DNA of 64,000 nucleotides from Bacteroidia bacterium (GTDB lineage Bacteria; Bacteroidota; Bacteroidia; Chitinophagales; Chitinophagaceae), in assembly GCA_030427635.1 (NCBI GenBank), contig JAUIBA010000020.1, forward strand, positions 1 to 64,000, read 5' to 3'. A program made the translations under genes and the position numbers. Shown one piece after another: positions 17,251 to 26,608 of this stretch; positions within the stretch are counted from its first letter, which is position 1, and each line of letters starts with the position of its first letter. The notes under the pieces are model-generated. The model searched no databases. It was given only the letters and a program-made list of their open reading frames with translations, and was not told where the DNA came from.

Positions 17251-20200
17251 TTACCATTTTACAAATTTCCTTACTTCAGTTCCGCTACCTCTTAGTGTTA
17301 TGTGATAAATGCCGGGAGGCAGGTCTCTTACACTTATCACCTCTTTACCACCTGATGATAGCTTTCCTTCCAGTAAATGCTGCCCTATGGCATTTGTGAC
17401 TACGTATGAAGCGAAATCTGCGCCGGTAGTCTGTATCGTCAGTTCGTCTGTAGCCGGGTTAGGATATATCCTCACATTTGCCCTATCGGGGATATTGGTA
17501 GTGAGTGTTTCAGGACATCCCTTAATGTTTTCAACGGTATTGGTCATCACTACATCATTGCCATCAAAGTAGATTCCCACACGATTGGATATTACCGCCC
17601 CGGTAGCGAGGCCGGGTAATGTTCTTATCTTAAACACAAACATGCCGTCATTGAGTCCATGCCATGAACTATCCAGCAGTTTAATGCCAGGGAAATCGAA
17701 TTTAACGATATGATACGGCCCTTCTTTGTATTCAAAAATATCCATCTCAGCCGTAGCAGCCAGAATTTCCAGTGATGAATAATTAAGATTGGGGGAGAGT
17801 GTATCCAGCACATATACATTGTGTGCTGTATCATTACCCATATTCTCAAAGTGAACTATATACTGCAGAACAGTATCTATATCAAAGCAACCCGAAGGTG
17901 TTACTTCTATCATATTGGGGTCATAGGATGCACGTATGGTATCTACATCATCAGAGTTATTGTTAGTGGGGTCATCGTCTAATACTATAGGGCTTATGAA
18001 GCCGGATGAATGTATGGTATCTCCAATAATCAGCGTTTCGGAAGGATTTTTGTTCACTCTGGCTTTAAGCACGCGTGTGCCCGTAATTGCTGACAGCCCG
18101 GTACTGAGCCATGTTATAGAGTTGGTAGTATATGATGGCGTAACCGGGAGCATGTATGTACCCAAGACCACACCAGCGGCATATTTTGATGAAAAGCTGA
18201 ACACCTCATCAGCATTCTGAGGCATACAACGGAGATTCTGGATAATGATTGTGGTAGTGAGGCGCGTGATATCACAAATGGTATTGGTGTACTGGGCCAT
18301 ATCATAATCGGCACTGCTACATGTAAGCGCTACATTCCTTACCGGGCGGTTTAAGTTACCACCCACTGTAACTGTGTCATAGATATCGGCAGATGCAGGA
18401 CAGGTAGGCAACATACTGCCGGGCAATAAAGAAAATCGGTACACTGTACCCGCAGGAGCCAGAGTTTTATAGTACAATCCACTCAATGCCGTGAGCGTAT
18501 CTATACTTACACCATTAGAGTCCAACTGTATGTGTAGCGGATTCATATTGCCGACCTCCGCGGACTGCCTTATACAATCTGTATTTTCATCCAGAAAAAA
18601 GCGGATACGGAAAGTATTACATACAGGATGTGTGTACGTGAAAACCAAGGTATCCATATATACTGTATCCTGGTACAGTATATGTGTAACGGTATATGTA
18701 CCCGGGCTGGTGTAGTTATGCGGGATATTGGCATACCTGCCTGTAGCACCCGGCAGGGTCACAGAGGTAGCTGATGTACCATCACCAAAAAAAGTCTTAA
18801 TTCTCAGCAATGGAGAATTACTGTTTAACCGCACATAGAACAACTGGCCTGAACAGGTTGTATCAGGACTTGCCATCACACTATCTGCTACAATGCTATG
18901 CATCATTGTAACCAGCAACTGATTAGAATATGCCACAAGGCTACTGAAAGAACATGAAGTTTCGCATCTGTAATAGTAGGTATCACCCGGTGAATGGGTA
19001 TAAGTCGTATCGGTTGCACCTGAAATAGCCATCCAGCCTCCGGCACCACTTAATGACCGTTCCCACTGATATGACAGCCCTGATACCGGGCTGATGGCTG
19101 TAAGTGACAATGTAAGCGAGCATGCGCTACAGGTATCTGTACTACTGATGGCAATGCCCGGCACAGGTGTACCCGTGCAGATACATGTAGCTGTATAAGT
19201 TATCTTACTACCGGCAGAGAATAATTCATCACCTGTAGCAATACAGGTCGTTTTCAGTCTGTAATAGGTAGTAGCGGTAAGGCCTGAAATGCTATATGGC
19301 ACTGTGGTAGCACCGGGGATATCTGCCCACACAACACTATCCGGTGACGACTGCCATTGCAGCGCAATGGTAGGGAAGCCGGCATAGCCAGTGTTATTAA
19401 GCATAAATGTAGCAGTAGAGCATGCAGAAGTAACCGACGGGACAACAACTCCTGCATTATTATCCAGACATGGGCATGCAGCGCTGTGGGCAATGCGATA
19501 GCCCGGGGTAACATCTGTAGCAATAGCCGAGGTGCAGGTAACAAGGCACCTGTACCATGTATCGGCAGTGAGGCCACTAAATGAATAAACACCTGTGGTA
19601 GCACCACTTACATCGGTCCATGACACACTATCTGACGAAGACTGCCACTGATATGCAAGGCCGCTGGCTAATGTAGTACCGGAAAGCGACAGTATGACCC
19701 CGGTAGTACTGCATGCTACCGGTGTATTTGCTGTTACAGTACCGGCAAAGGGAGTACCTGTACAGGTATCGGGGAACACCTCGCCGAAACCAGCTGTACC
19801 ATTATAGATATATGCGTATGAGAACACCACACTATCCCCGACGGGAATAGAACCAAGGTTATATATAAGCCCAATGGCAAAATCGCCGGTAATAGTAGAG
19901 CCCACAAGTGGCGGACCGGAAAAAACACCTGCCAGGTCTGTTCCGATACTCATGGGCCATGATGTATATTGGAATACCCTTGCCCTGCTATCCCTGGCTC
20001 CAAGCCCCAATGACATACCGGGAACTCCAACAGAGTTAGCCTGAACCAGAGAGCGACCCATGATATCATTCTGATAAACTATAGTATTACTGGTTATGTA
20101 AGCACCTGCGGGCCATGCCATATCAATATCCGGGTCACAGTTTCGCATATAATAGATAGGGGCTGTAGCAGTTGTACCGGTATTGCGCATTTTCACTGTA

Positions 20201-20697
20201 AAGCGAACTGCAGAAGACAGCATACCAACATCAGACACCATATCTATAGCCAATGTACCCGTACTACTTACTGCCGTGCCTGACCAATATGCCTTTGCTA
20301 CACCACCGGCACTGGTATAACCGGCAGTACCTCCTATAACAGTAATGCCCGCACTAGTGTAGGATGGTGAAGTAACACTGGTAAATGCCTGTACCCTCTC
20401 TGAGCCTACCTGTAATGCCCAGCCTTCAAATGGCGACCCTGTATAAGTATAATCGCCCATAAATGGCGGTGAGCCCGTACTCCAGCCATCATGCCCATAA
20501 TCGTAAACAGAAGCAATATTTGCACTGGGATGTGGATGATAACCGGCAGGGGTGGTAGTACCGGCACCCAACGAACCTATGTTATTGATACCAACTTCAA
20601 GATAGCTGCCCCGGATAAATACATTTGTTCCCACCATCTGTGCGCCAGCAGTGAAACATAATACTAATAGAGCGAAGGAAATGGATATTTTTTTCAT
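17251..20697 (-). CDS. T9SS cargo protein with Ig-like, PKD and DUF7619-like domains
   Basis: 1148 residues with a signal peptide (MKKISISFALLVLCFTAGAQ). An unassigned beta-rich N-terminal domain covers about 20-310. Three Ig-like units follow to about 600, each introduced by a Cys and with WQSSxDSVxW motifs. A PKD-like domain ends in HNYTSPGTYTVTHILY. Next are a SdrD-like segment (FLDENTDC), a DUF11-like region, and the DUF7619-like domain (about 925-1059, DPNMIEVTP, FENMGNDTAHNVYVLDTL). A T9SS type A sorting domain (1079-1148, IYPNPATDELTI) ends the protein. The Ig-PKD-SdrD-DUF7619 order is the same as in the two large proteins at 32.6-41.8 kb, so these are paralogues. It is expected to be cell-surface or released; a ligand cannot be inferred. 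Confidence 0.92.
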   Translation of the reverse strand: MKKISISFALLVLCFTAGAQMVGTNVFIRGSYLEVGINNIGSLGAGTTTPAGYHPHPSANIASVYDYGHDGWSTGSPPFMGDYTYTGSPFEGWALQVGSERVQAFTSVTSPSYTSAGITVIGGTAGYTSAGGVAKAYWSGTAVSSTGTLAIDMVSDVGMLSSAVRFTVKMRNTGTTATAPIYYMRNCDPDIDMAWPAGAYITSNTIVYQNDIMGRSLVQANSVGVPGMSLGLGARDSRARVFQYTSWPMSIGTDLAGVFSGPPLVGSTITGDFAIGLIYNLGSIPVGDSVVFSYAYIYNGTAGFGEVFPDTCTGTPFAGTVTANTPVACSTTGVILSLSGTTLASGLAYQWQSSSDSVSWTDVSGATTGVYSFSGLTADTWYRCLVTCTSAIATDVTPGYRIAHSAACPCLDNNAGVVVPSVTSACSTATFMLNNTGYAGFPTIALQWQSSPDSVVWADIPGATTVPYSISGLTATTYYRLKTTCIATGDELFSAGSKITYTATCICTGTPVPGIAISSTDTCSACSLTLSLTAISPVSGLSYQWERSLSGAGGWMAISGATDTTYTHSPGDTYYYRCETSCSFSSLVAYSNQLLVTMMHSIVADSVMASPDTTCSGQLFYVRLNSNSPLLRIKTFFGDGTSATSVTLPGATGRYANIPHNYTSPGTYTVTHILYQDTVYMDTLVFTYTHPVCNTFRIRFFLDENTDCIRQSAEVGNMNPLHIQLDSNGVSIDTLTALSGLYYKTLAPAGTVYRFSLLPGSMLPTCPASADIYDTVTVGGNLNRPVRNVALTCSSADYDMAQYTNTICDITRLTTTIIIQNLRCMPQNADEVFSFSSKYAAGVVLGTYMLPVTPSYTTNSITWLSTGLSAITGTRVLKARVNKNPSETLIIGDTIHSSGFISPIVLDDDPTNNNSDDVDTIRASYDPNMIEVTPSGCFDIDTVLQYIVHFENMGNDTAHNVYVLDTLSPNLNYSSLEILAATAEMDIFEYKEGPYHIVKFDFPGIKLLDSSWHGLNDGMFVFKIRTLPGLATGAVISNRVGIYFDGNDVVMTNTVENIKGCPETLTTNIPDRANVRIYPNPATDELTIQTTGADFASYVVTNAIGQHLLEGKLSSGGKEVISVRDLPPGIYHITLRGSGTEVRKFVKW

Positions 20698-20810
20698 AAA
20701 GAACCGTTAGGTATTCAGACATTAAACTGTATTGACATAGCTATTGGCGAATATATAATAAAAAATGTTTGTGACAGTAAAAATATGCCTTACCTAATAT
20801 TAGCTATAAT

Positions 20811-20849
20811 AAACAGATATGCCTGCTACTAAAGCAGGCATATCTGTTT
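20811..20849 (-). terminator. Terminator of the ugd-uxs operon
   Basis: A perfect 17-bp stem (20811-20827 with 20833-20849) carries a 5-nt loop and lies 22 bp after the stop of the UDP-xylose synthase gene. On the minus strand the arm ends in TTT before an AT-rich tail. Confidence 0.8.
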
Positions 20850-20871
20850 TATCTATAGATGCGGATATTAT

Positions 20872-21807
20872 TTAGATGTGCTGTTTAAAATACTCAAGTG
20901 TACGTTTGAGACCTTCGTGACGATCGACCTTAGGCTCCCAGCCGAGTATTTCGCGGGCCTTGGTGATATTTGGCTGCCTTTGTTTGGGGTCGTCCTGAGG
21001 AAGTGGCTCAAATACAATCTTAGATTTAGAACCTGTAAGGGCCAGTACCTCTTCAGCAAACTGCAGCAGGGTTATCTCGGCAGGGTTACCGATATTAACC
21101 GGCTTATGATAGTCACTAAGCAGGAGACGGTAAATGCCTTCAACCAGATCATCGACATAGCAGAATGAGCGGGTCTGAGAACCATCACCGAAAACGGTGA
21201 TATCTTCTCCACGAAGTGCCTGACTCATAAATGTAGGCAGTGCACGGCCATCATCGAGCCTCATACGTGGACCATAAGTATTGAATATACGTATGATACG
21301 CGTTTCGAGCTGGTGATAGTTATGATAAGCCATTGTGATGCTCTCCATGTAGCGTTTGGCCTCATCATACACACCGCGAGGACCGATAGGGTTCACATTA
21401 CCCCAGTATTCTTCGGTCTGAGGGTGAACGAGCGGATCGCCATATACCTCAGATGTAGAGGCTACCAGAATCCTGGCTCCTTTTGACTTAGCCAGACCGA
21501 GCAGATTATGCGTACCATGAGCACCTACTTTCAAGGTCTGTATGGGCATTTTCAGATAATCGATAGGACTGGCAGGAGAGGCAAAATGCAGGATATAGTC
21601 AATATTACCAGGCACATGTACGAACTTGGTAATATCGTGATGGTAGAACTGAAATTCCTTTACAGGAAACAGGTGTTCTATATTTTTTATATTGCCGGTA
21701 AGGAGGTTATCCATACCTACCACTTCATAACCTTCTGCAAGGAAGCGGTCGCAAAGGTGAGAGCCGAGGAAGCCGGCAGCACCTGTTATCAGAATACGTT
21801 TTGCCAT
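20872..21807 (-). CDS. uxs: UDP-glucuronate decarboxylase (UDP-xylose synthase)
   Basis: 311 residues from the ATG at 21807 (MAKRILITG). A longer frame reaching 21891 would add a 28-residue tail unlike the family and overlap the upstream gene. It is an extended short-chain dehydrogenase: NAD-binding [14 protein letters not shown] near residue 10, and the catalytic YxxxK in [21 protein letters not shown] and [16 protein letters not shown] are hallmarks of the UXS branch. The reaction is UDP-glucuronate to UDP-xylose plus CO2, with NAD recycled. It is the second gene of an operon: the UDP-glucose dehydrogenase gene ends 46 bp upstream and makes its substrate. The product is presumably used by glycosyltransferases such as those at 53-62 kb. 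Confidence 0.93.
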   Translation of the reverse strand: MAKRILITGAAGFLGSHLCDRFLAEGYEVVGMDNLLTGNIKNIEHLFPVKEFQFYHHDITKFVHVPGNIDYILHFASPASPIDYLKMPIQTLKVGAHGTHNLLGLAKSKGARILVASTSEVYGDPLVHPQTEEYWGNVNPIGPRGVYDEAKRYMESITMAYHNYHQLETRIIRIFNTYGPRMRLDDGRALPTFMSQALRGEDITVFGDGSQTRSFCYVDDLVEGIYRLLLSDYHKPVNIGNPAEITLLQFAEEVLALTGSKSKIVFEPLPQDDPKQRQPNITKAREILGWEPKVDRHEGLKRTLEYFKQHI

Positions 21808-21853
21808 GTATATATAACTATGTCTGTGAGCGAATGAATGAGTAAATACTGTA

Positions 21854-23236
21854 TTAATCAAGTGTACCGCGCTCACGTATGGGGCTTTCACCCTGTGGCA
21901 TAGCCAGTGTTTCGCGAACCTTAGGGTGAACTACACTGCGACCAATGCTCTCATAATAAAACCCGAGTGTCTGCATTTTATCCAGTGAATAAACGTTACG
22001 CCCGTCGAAAATAGCGGGATGTACGAGTACTTCACTGATACGGTCGAAGTCCGGGTTGCGGAATTCGCTCCACTCTGTAACTATGATAAGCGCACTGGCT
22101 CCGGTAAGCGCATCGTACTGGTCTTCAGCATAATACACTTTGTCGCCCATTATCTGGCGTACATTATTCATGCCTTCCGGGTCAAAAACACGCAGACTGG
22201 CACCAGCAGCAGACAGTTCATTTATCAGTTCCAGTGAAGGAGCATCACGAATATCATCGGTCTCAGGCTTGAAAGAGAGTCCCCAGATAGCAAATGTGAG
22301 TCCTGACAGGTCGCTACCAAAGTAGTTTTTCACTTTTGCCCCCAGTATCTTTTTCTGTAACTGGTTTACATGCATTACCACATTTACCAGTTTATAATCG
22401 TAGTCCATCTCCAGGGCAGTATGCGCCAGCGCCTGAACATCCTTAGGGAAGCAGCTGCCACCATAACCGATACCGGGGAACAGGAAGCGCTTACCTATGC
22501 GGCTGTCAGCCCCCATACCTATACGAACCCAATCTACATTGGCACCTGCCTTTTCGCAGAGGTTTGCCATCTCATTCATAAATGAGATACGCATAGCCAG
22601 ATAAGAGTTGGCAGCATACTTAGTCATTTCAGAAGAACGCTCGTCCATGAAGTATATAGGATTTCCCTGACGTACAAATGGCTGATAGAGCTCATCCATT
22701 ACTTTACGTGCACGGTCGGAAGAGGTACCTATAACCACACGGTCGGGCTTAAGGAAGTCGTCAACAGCCACACCTTCACGAAGGAATTCAGGGTTGGAAA
22801 CAACATCAAAAAGAGATTTATCGAGCCGGCGGCCCAGGGCTGCACTTACCTTCTCGGCAGTGCCAACCGGTACCGTACTCTTATTTACCACTACGGTGTA
22901 GCGAGTGATGATTTTGCTAAGAGACTCTGCAACGTCCAGTACATACTGGAGGTCGGCTGAGCCATCTTTACCAGGAGGGGTGGGCAGCGCCAGGAATATA
23001 ACGGTAGCATCCTTTATTCCATCCTCGAGTGAGGTAGTGAATGTGAGCCGTTTTTCCTTAATGTTGCGCTCGAGGAGTACATCCAGCCCTGGCTCATATA
23101 TAGGAGTTTTGCCTTGTTTCAGGCTTTCAATTTTTTTCTCGTCTATATCTATACAAACGACGTTGTTGCCGGTCTCGGCAAAGCAGGTTCCTGTAACCAG
23201 CCCTACATAGCCGGTTCCGATAATAGCTAATTGCAT
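21854..23236 (-). CDS. ugd: UDP-glucose 6-dehydrogenase
   Basis: 460 residues, a normal family length. The N-terminal Rossmann motif is [18 protein letters not shown], followed by IDIDEKKI. The catalytic Cys lies in [18 protein letters not shown] (about residue 265), and the C-terminal UDP-binding domain has [17 protein letters not shown]. It oxidises UDP-glucose twice, with NAD, to UDP-glucuronate in the cytosol. It is the first gene of a two-gene operon with UDP-xylose synthase, so the pair would convert UDP-glucose to UDP-xylose. About 490 bp of AT-rich sequence lies upstream, and the only nearby terminator is beyond uxs. Confidence 0.96.
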   Translation of the reverse strand: MQLAIIGTGYVGLVTGTCFAETGNNVVCIDIDEKKIESLKQGKTPIYEPGLDVLLERNIKEKRLTFTTSLEDGIKDATVIFLALPTPPGKDGSADLQYVLDVAESLSKIITRYTVVVNKSTVPVGTAEKVSAALGRRLDKSLFDVVSNPEFLREGVAVDDFLKPDRVVIGTSSDRARKVMDELYQPFVRQGNPIYFMDERSSEMTKYAANSYLAMRISFMNEMANLCEKAGANVDWVRIGMGADSRIGKRFLFPGIGYGGSCFPKDVQALAHTALEMDYDYKLVNVVMHVNQLQKKILGAKVKNYFGSDLSGLTFAIWGLSFKPETDDIRDAPSLELINELSAAGASLRVFDPEGMNNVRQIMGDKVYYAEDQYDALTGASALIIVTEWSEFRNPDFDRISEVLVHPAIFDGRNVYSLDKMQTLGFYYESIGRSVVHPKVRETLAMPQGESPIRERGTLD

Positions 23237-23729
23237 CTTATTTTATCACAATTAAGGGTGTAAAAATAGTATAAATCCGGGTAAATTGATATCCCGGCCT
23301 ACAGTAGTACGGGGCACTAAGATAATAAACAGATGATATGGTAACAGGCGACAATAAAGAGAATAGCCTTTCCTACTTTTTGCCCATGTGCGCAATTTTA
23401 TTTTTCTCAGATGCGCTTTCACAGTAAGCTACTGATAAACAATACATTAGCAACTGTATAAACCAACCAAACTTCTCATAAACTTCCCGAAAATTGCTCG
23501 CGGATAATTTTTAATATAACAAATCTGCTTCGGAAAAACTCTGGAGTGATGTTTGTAAAATTGATATATATTTCATAGCACTATAAGTTGGGTTCAGGGC
23601 TATAAAGATACGAATAAAACAGGCAACAAAAGCATTACGCTATAAGTGTATGTATGCTACCTGGTGCAATTTCTGCTTTTACCCTCAACAACAGAGTAAA
23701 TAAAATGACATGTTTTGAATCCTGATTAT
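23237..23729. other. AT-rich intergenic region upstream of ugd
   Basis: 493 bp between the ugd start and the stop of the RsmI-like gene, both on the minus strand. It should contain the ugd promoter, but no exact TAnnTTTG box was found near 23236. No terminator hairpin was found for the RsmI-like gene, and no ORF or RNA gene could be supported. Confidence 0.5.
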
Positions 23730-24443
23730 TCAGACCAGAAACAGGAATACAGCAGGCGTTTTTTCCAGAGAAACAGATAATTTTTTCCAATCGGCTACTG
23801 TATGTGTCGCTATTTCTTCACATGGGCCAGTAACATCCATAGCAATACATAAACGGGTAGCGGGACGCAAATGACGGATAAAGTCCTGCAACATATGATT
23901 GTTACGGTAGGGCGTCTCGATAAATATCTGTGTTTGATTTTCTTTTGCTGAGCGGTCCTCATACTCTTTCAGCGCTTTACCTCTGGCAGGTTCTTTTACC
24001 GGCAGGTAGCCATTAAAAGCGAAGCTCTGCCCATTTAAGCCAGAAGCCATTAATGCCAGCAACAAAGAGGATGGGCCAGAAAGAGGAACTACACGCGCCC
24101 CTACTCTATGCGCCTCTGAAACGAGGATGCTGCCAGGGTCGGCAATACCGGGACAGCCGGCCTCACTCATTACTCCTACCTGCTTACCCTCTGCCAGCCA
24201 TGTGCGCAATAATGCAAGATCAGGCCCATGGTGCTTATCTATAAGTGAAAATGTGATATCGTCTATAACGAGTGCTGCATGCAGGCGGCGAAGGAACCGG
24301 CGGGCTGTACGGACATTCTCAACAAAATAATGTCTGATATGCTCTGTATGTGCAGCAACAGCAGGGGATAGTGTATCTATGACACCATCTGCCACCGGTA
24401 GCGGAATCATATATAATATACCAGAAGCACTTTCACTAATCAC
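23730..24443 (-). CDS. RsmI-like SAM-dependent methyltransferase (tetrapyrrole-methylase fold)
   Basis: 237 residues. The GTG at 24443 is chosen because the family N-terminal strand (GILYMIPLPVADGV) starts before the first ATG, and a stop codon lies only six codons upstream of the GTG. The motif VGVMSEAGCPGIADPGS matches the SAM-binding region of RsmI/YraL methyltransferases, followed by VVPLSGPSSLLLALMASGL and IFIETPYRNN. RsmI methylates the 2'-OH of C1402 in 16S rRNA. The first strand differs from classical RsmI (usually LYxVxTPIGNL), and the protein is shorter, as in a second paralogue found in Bacteroidota, so the substrate is not certain. It is divergent from the DNA glycosylase gene, 49 bp apart. 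Confidence 0.85.
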   Translation of the reverse strand: MISESASGILYMIPLPVADGVIDTLSPAVAAHTEHIRHYFVENVRTARRFLRRLHAALVIDDITFSLIDKHHGPDLALLRTWLAEGKQVGVMSEAGCPGIADPGSILVSEAHRVGARVVPLSGPSSLLLALMASGLNGQSFAFNGYLPVKEPARGKALKEYEDRSAKENQTQIFIETPYRNNHMLQDFIRHLRPATRLCIAMDVTGPCEEIATHTVADWKKLSVSLEKTPAVFLFLV

Positions 24444-24480
24444 GTAACAAACAAGTTTTTACAGGGTGAAGATACCTCAT

Positions 24481-24488
24481 TACTTTTG
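24481..24488 (+). promoter_or_regulatory. Bacteroidota -7 box upstream of the DNA glycosylase gene
   Basis: TACTTTTG matches TAnnTTTG exactly and lies 4 bp before the ATG at 24493. The mRNA would have almost no leader. The -33 region holds a T run (24456-24460) rather than a clear TTG. Confidence 0.5.
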
Positions 24489-24492
24489 ATAA

Positions 24493-25107
24493 ATGACGCT
24501 TCCTGACTCCTTCTATCAACGTAGCGATGTAGTGCAGATAGCCCGGGAACTGCTGGGCAAAGTAATAATAACTGAGAAAGCAGGCATTACTACTAGTGCC
24601 ATGATAACAGAAACAGAGGCTTATGCGGGTGTGACGGACAAAGCCTCACATGCATGGGGTGGAAGACGCACCCAACGCACAGAAGTAATGTATGCAGCAG
24701 GGGGCGTAGCTTATGTATATCTGTGTTATGGCATCCACCACCTGTTTAACGTAGTAACCTATAAAGAAGATATACCACATGCCGTATTGATAAGAGCTGC
24801 TGCACCACTGGAAGGAACAGACAAAATGCTGGAAAGACGCGGGCATGAGCGCCTTACGCCGGCCCTTACAGCAGGGCCCGGCTCTATGAGCATGGCACTG
24901 GGCATATATACCAGTGACAGCGGAGTATGGCTGCAAGGAGCAGCAATAAGGCTTGAGGACCGCGGTATCATAATACCGGAGCATGAGATAGTGGCTACAC
25001 CACGGATAGGCGTAGCCTATGCCGGAGAGGATGCTTATCTCCCCTACCGCTTCTACATAAAGGGAAACCCGTATGTGAGCAAGGGGAAATACCTGAAACA
25101 GCCATAA
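24493..25107 (+). CDS. DNA-3-methyladenine glycosylase (AAG/MPG family)
   Basis: 204 residues, the normal size of bacterial AAG-type glycosylases. Family motifs include ARELLGKVI, ETEAYAG with the catalytic Glu, DKASHAWGGRRTQR, VMYAAGGVAYVYLCYGIHH and VLIRAAAPLEG. The enzyme removes alkylated purines such as 3-methyladenine (and often hypoxanthine) to start base excision repair. It is a single gene, divergent from the RsmI-like gene and convergent with porP/sprF, with a shared terminator after its stop. Confidence 0.95.
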   Translation: MTLPDSFYQRSDVVQIARELLGKVIITEKAGITTSAMITETEAYAGVTDKASHAWGGRRTQRTEVMYAAGGVAYVYLCYGIHHLFNVVTYKEDIPHAVLIRAAAPLEGTDKMLERRGHERLTPALTAGPGSMSMALGIYTSDSGVWLQGAAIRLEDRGIIIPEHEIVATPRIGVAYAGEDAYLPYRFYIKGNPYVSKGKYLKQP

Positions 25108-25121
25108 CGTTACTACCAACA

Positions 25122-25149
25122 AAAAGGAGCTGAGAAATCAGCTCCTTTT
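25122..25149. terminator. Bidirectional terminator between the DNA glycosylase gene and porP/sprF
   Basis: AAAAGGAGCTGA and TCAGCTCCTTTT form a perfect 12-bp stem closed by a GAAA loop on the plus strand. A T or A run flanks each side, so both convergent genes can be terminated here. Confidence 0.9.
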
Positions 25150-25178
25150 CAAATAATATAAGTGATGTCTTCAGGCTA

Positions 25179-26222
25179 TTAATAAAGCTTAGGACAAGAC
25201 CAGTTGTAGTTAGGATTGCGCTCGCGCTTGTTGATACGGCCGAAGTATATAAGTGATACTTCATAAGCACCGGCACTGCGGGTAGCAGGTGTGAAGCTGG
25301 AAATGTTCACATCATAGCTGATACCGATACGCATTTTAGACCATTCTATGCCAACATATGGAGAAACGGCATCCATGTAACGATACCAGCCACCAAGATA
25401 GAAAATGGTATTTTTCTGATACTCCTCGTCATGCTCAGGGTTAAGAACGAAACCTACAGCAGCACCTATAGCTACCTCAGTAGCGCCTGCCTGGCTCTGA
25501 TAAATACCGCTGGCATAGAGTACTGTATTAGGATTCATATCGAAAGAGCCTCCGATATATGCCGTGTGACGGGCATGAATCTTAGCTGTATCTTCATTCA
25601 GGAAAGTCTCAACAGGACGTGTGAGGTGATATTGTGAATAACCGAGGTAGAATGTAGCATGGTCGGCAATCTGACCGGAGTACATAGCACCGAGGTTGAT
25701 ATCGGAATAGGTAAGATCGGCGTTGGCAAAGTACTCACCTGTAGGGTAAGCCAATGTACCATCTCCGTTATTATACATATCCTCGAAAGTGAGGCGGGCA
25801 AAATTGATATTTTTCTGTACCAACATACCCTGCAGACCGAATGAGAGGTGCTGCTGACGATCGCGGCCGAATGCTTTGTGATATGCAAGTGAACCACCGA
25901 AAGTAGTATTGGTAAGGCCACCGGAGCCTGCTTTGTCATAAAAACCGAGCAGACCTATACCCAATGCATCGCCCTCGGGCAACTTGCCTTTGAGTGCGGC
26001 AATATCGAAAGAAATAGAACCTGTAACGTAAGGATTGGGTGATACAGATGCCCACTGGGAGCGGTAGTTACCGGAAAAACGCAGGTCATCGGCCACAAGA
26101 CCGGTCATAGCAGGATTTAAGGTAAGAGGCGATGTGAAATATTGAGTAAAGTGTATATCCTGAGCTCTCAGTCCGCCTGACAAGAGCATAGCAACACCCA
26201 CTCCAAGTAATAATTTCTTCAT
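25179..26222 (-). CDS. PorP/SprF family T9SS outer-membrane protein
   Basis: 347 residues with a signal peptide (MKKLLLGVGVAMLLSGGLRA). The mature start QDIHFTQYFTSPLTLNPA, followed by the NYRSQW segment, is the PorP/SprF signature. The rest alternates beta strands as in a 14-stranded outer-membrane barrel. PorP/SprF proteins act in the T9SS, where individual members help anchor or export specific gliding or gingipain-type cargo; in many genomes each sits beside its cargo gene. Here it is a single gene, 21 kb from gldKLMN and 4.5 kb from the cargo gene at 17251-20697. Which cargo it serves cannot be read from the sequence. Confidence 0.95.
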   Translation of the reverse strand: MKKLLLGVGVAMLLSGGLRAQDIHFTQYFTSPLTLNPAMTGLVADDLRFSGNYRSQWASVSPNPYVTGSISFDIAALKGKLPEGDALGIGLLGFYDKAGSGGLTNTTFGGSLAYHKAFGRDRQQHLSFGLQGMLVQKNINFARLTFEDMYNNGDGTLAYPTGEYFANADLTYSDINLGAMYSGQIADHATFYLGYSQYHLTRPVETFLNEDTAKIHARHTAYIGGSFDMNPNTVLYASGIYQSQAGATEVAIGAAVGFVLNPEHDEEYQKNTIFYLGGWYRYMDAVSPYVGIEWSKMRIGISYDVNISSFTPATRSAGAYEVSLIYFGRINKRERNPNYNWSCPKLY

Positions 26223-26608
26223 CTTATATAACGTTAATTAAAGACAGTATTATGAATCAGAGACCCAAATTAAGCCAATAATTCATTTTATACAAGACAT
26301 ACTACAATATTATTTAGTTGGGTGTAAAATGAGGATGTTATCAAATAAATTAATAGGTAATGTATTTTGAGGTTTTTTTGAATAAAACATGAGTCTTTTT
26401 TAACTAATTGTAATAGAAAAATGAATGTGTAAGACATGATATTTATTCATTGCAGACAATGAAACGACCTTGTGACAATAGCAGGAAATAATGCCAGAAC
26501 CTGACTACTGCTGTCGGGACCAAGGCTAACCGGATACGGATAATATGAGCCAAAACAAATACAGAAAAACAGCGGGGAGCTGTTTTGTATCTAATTTTGC
26601 AGCACTCT
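26223..26608. other. Divergent intergenic region between porP/sprF and murF-alr
   Basis: 386 bp, AT-rich in its left half. It should hold promoters for both genes. The plus-strand -7 box at 26592-26599 is clear; the porP/sprF promoter was not pinned down. No ORF or RNA gene could be supported. Confidence 0.5.
26592..26599 (+). promoter_or_regulatory. Bacteroidota -7 box of murF-alr
   Basis: TAATTTTG matches TAnnTTTG and ends 9 bp before the ATG at 26609. This supports that ATG over the in-frame TTG at 26585, which would lie upstream of the box. Confidence 0.5.

Noticed and set aside
21808-21891. Upstream extension of the UDP-xylose synthase frame
   Set aside because: Would overlap the end of ugd and add residues not found before the Rossmann strand; the ATG at 21807 starts exactly where the family does.
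24646-25122. Minus-strand open frame of 158 codons opposite the DNA glycosylase gene
   Set aside because: Lies almost entirely inside a gene with clear family motifs on the other strand; its translation is Cys/Tyr-rich and has no known motif.
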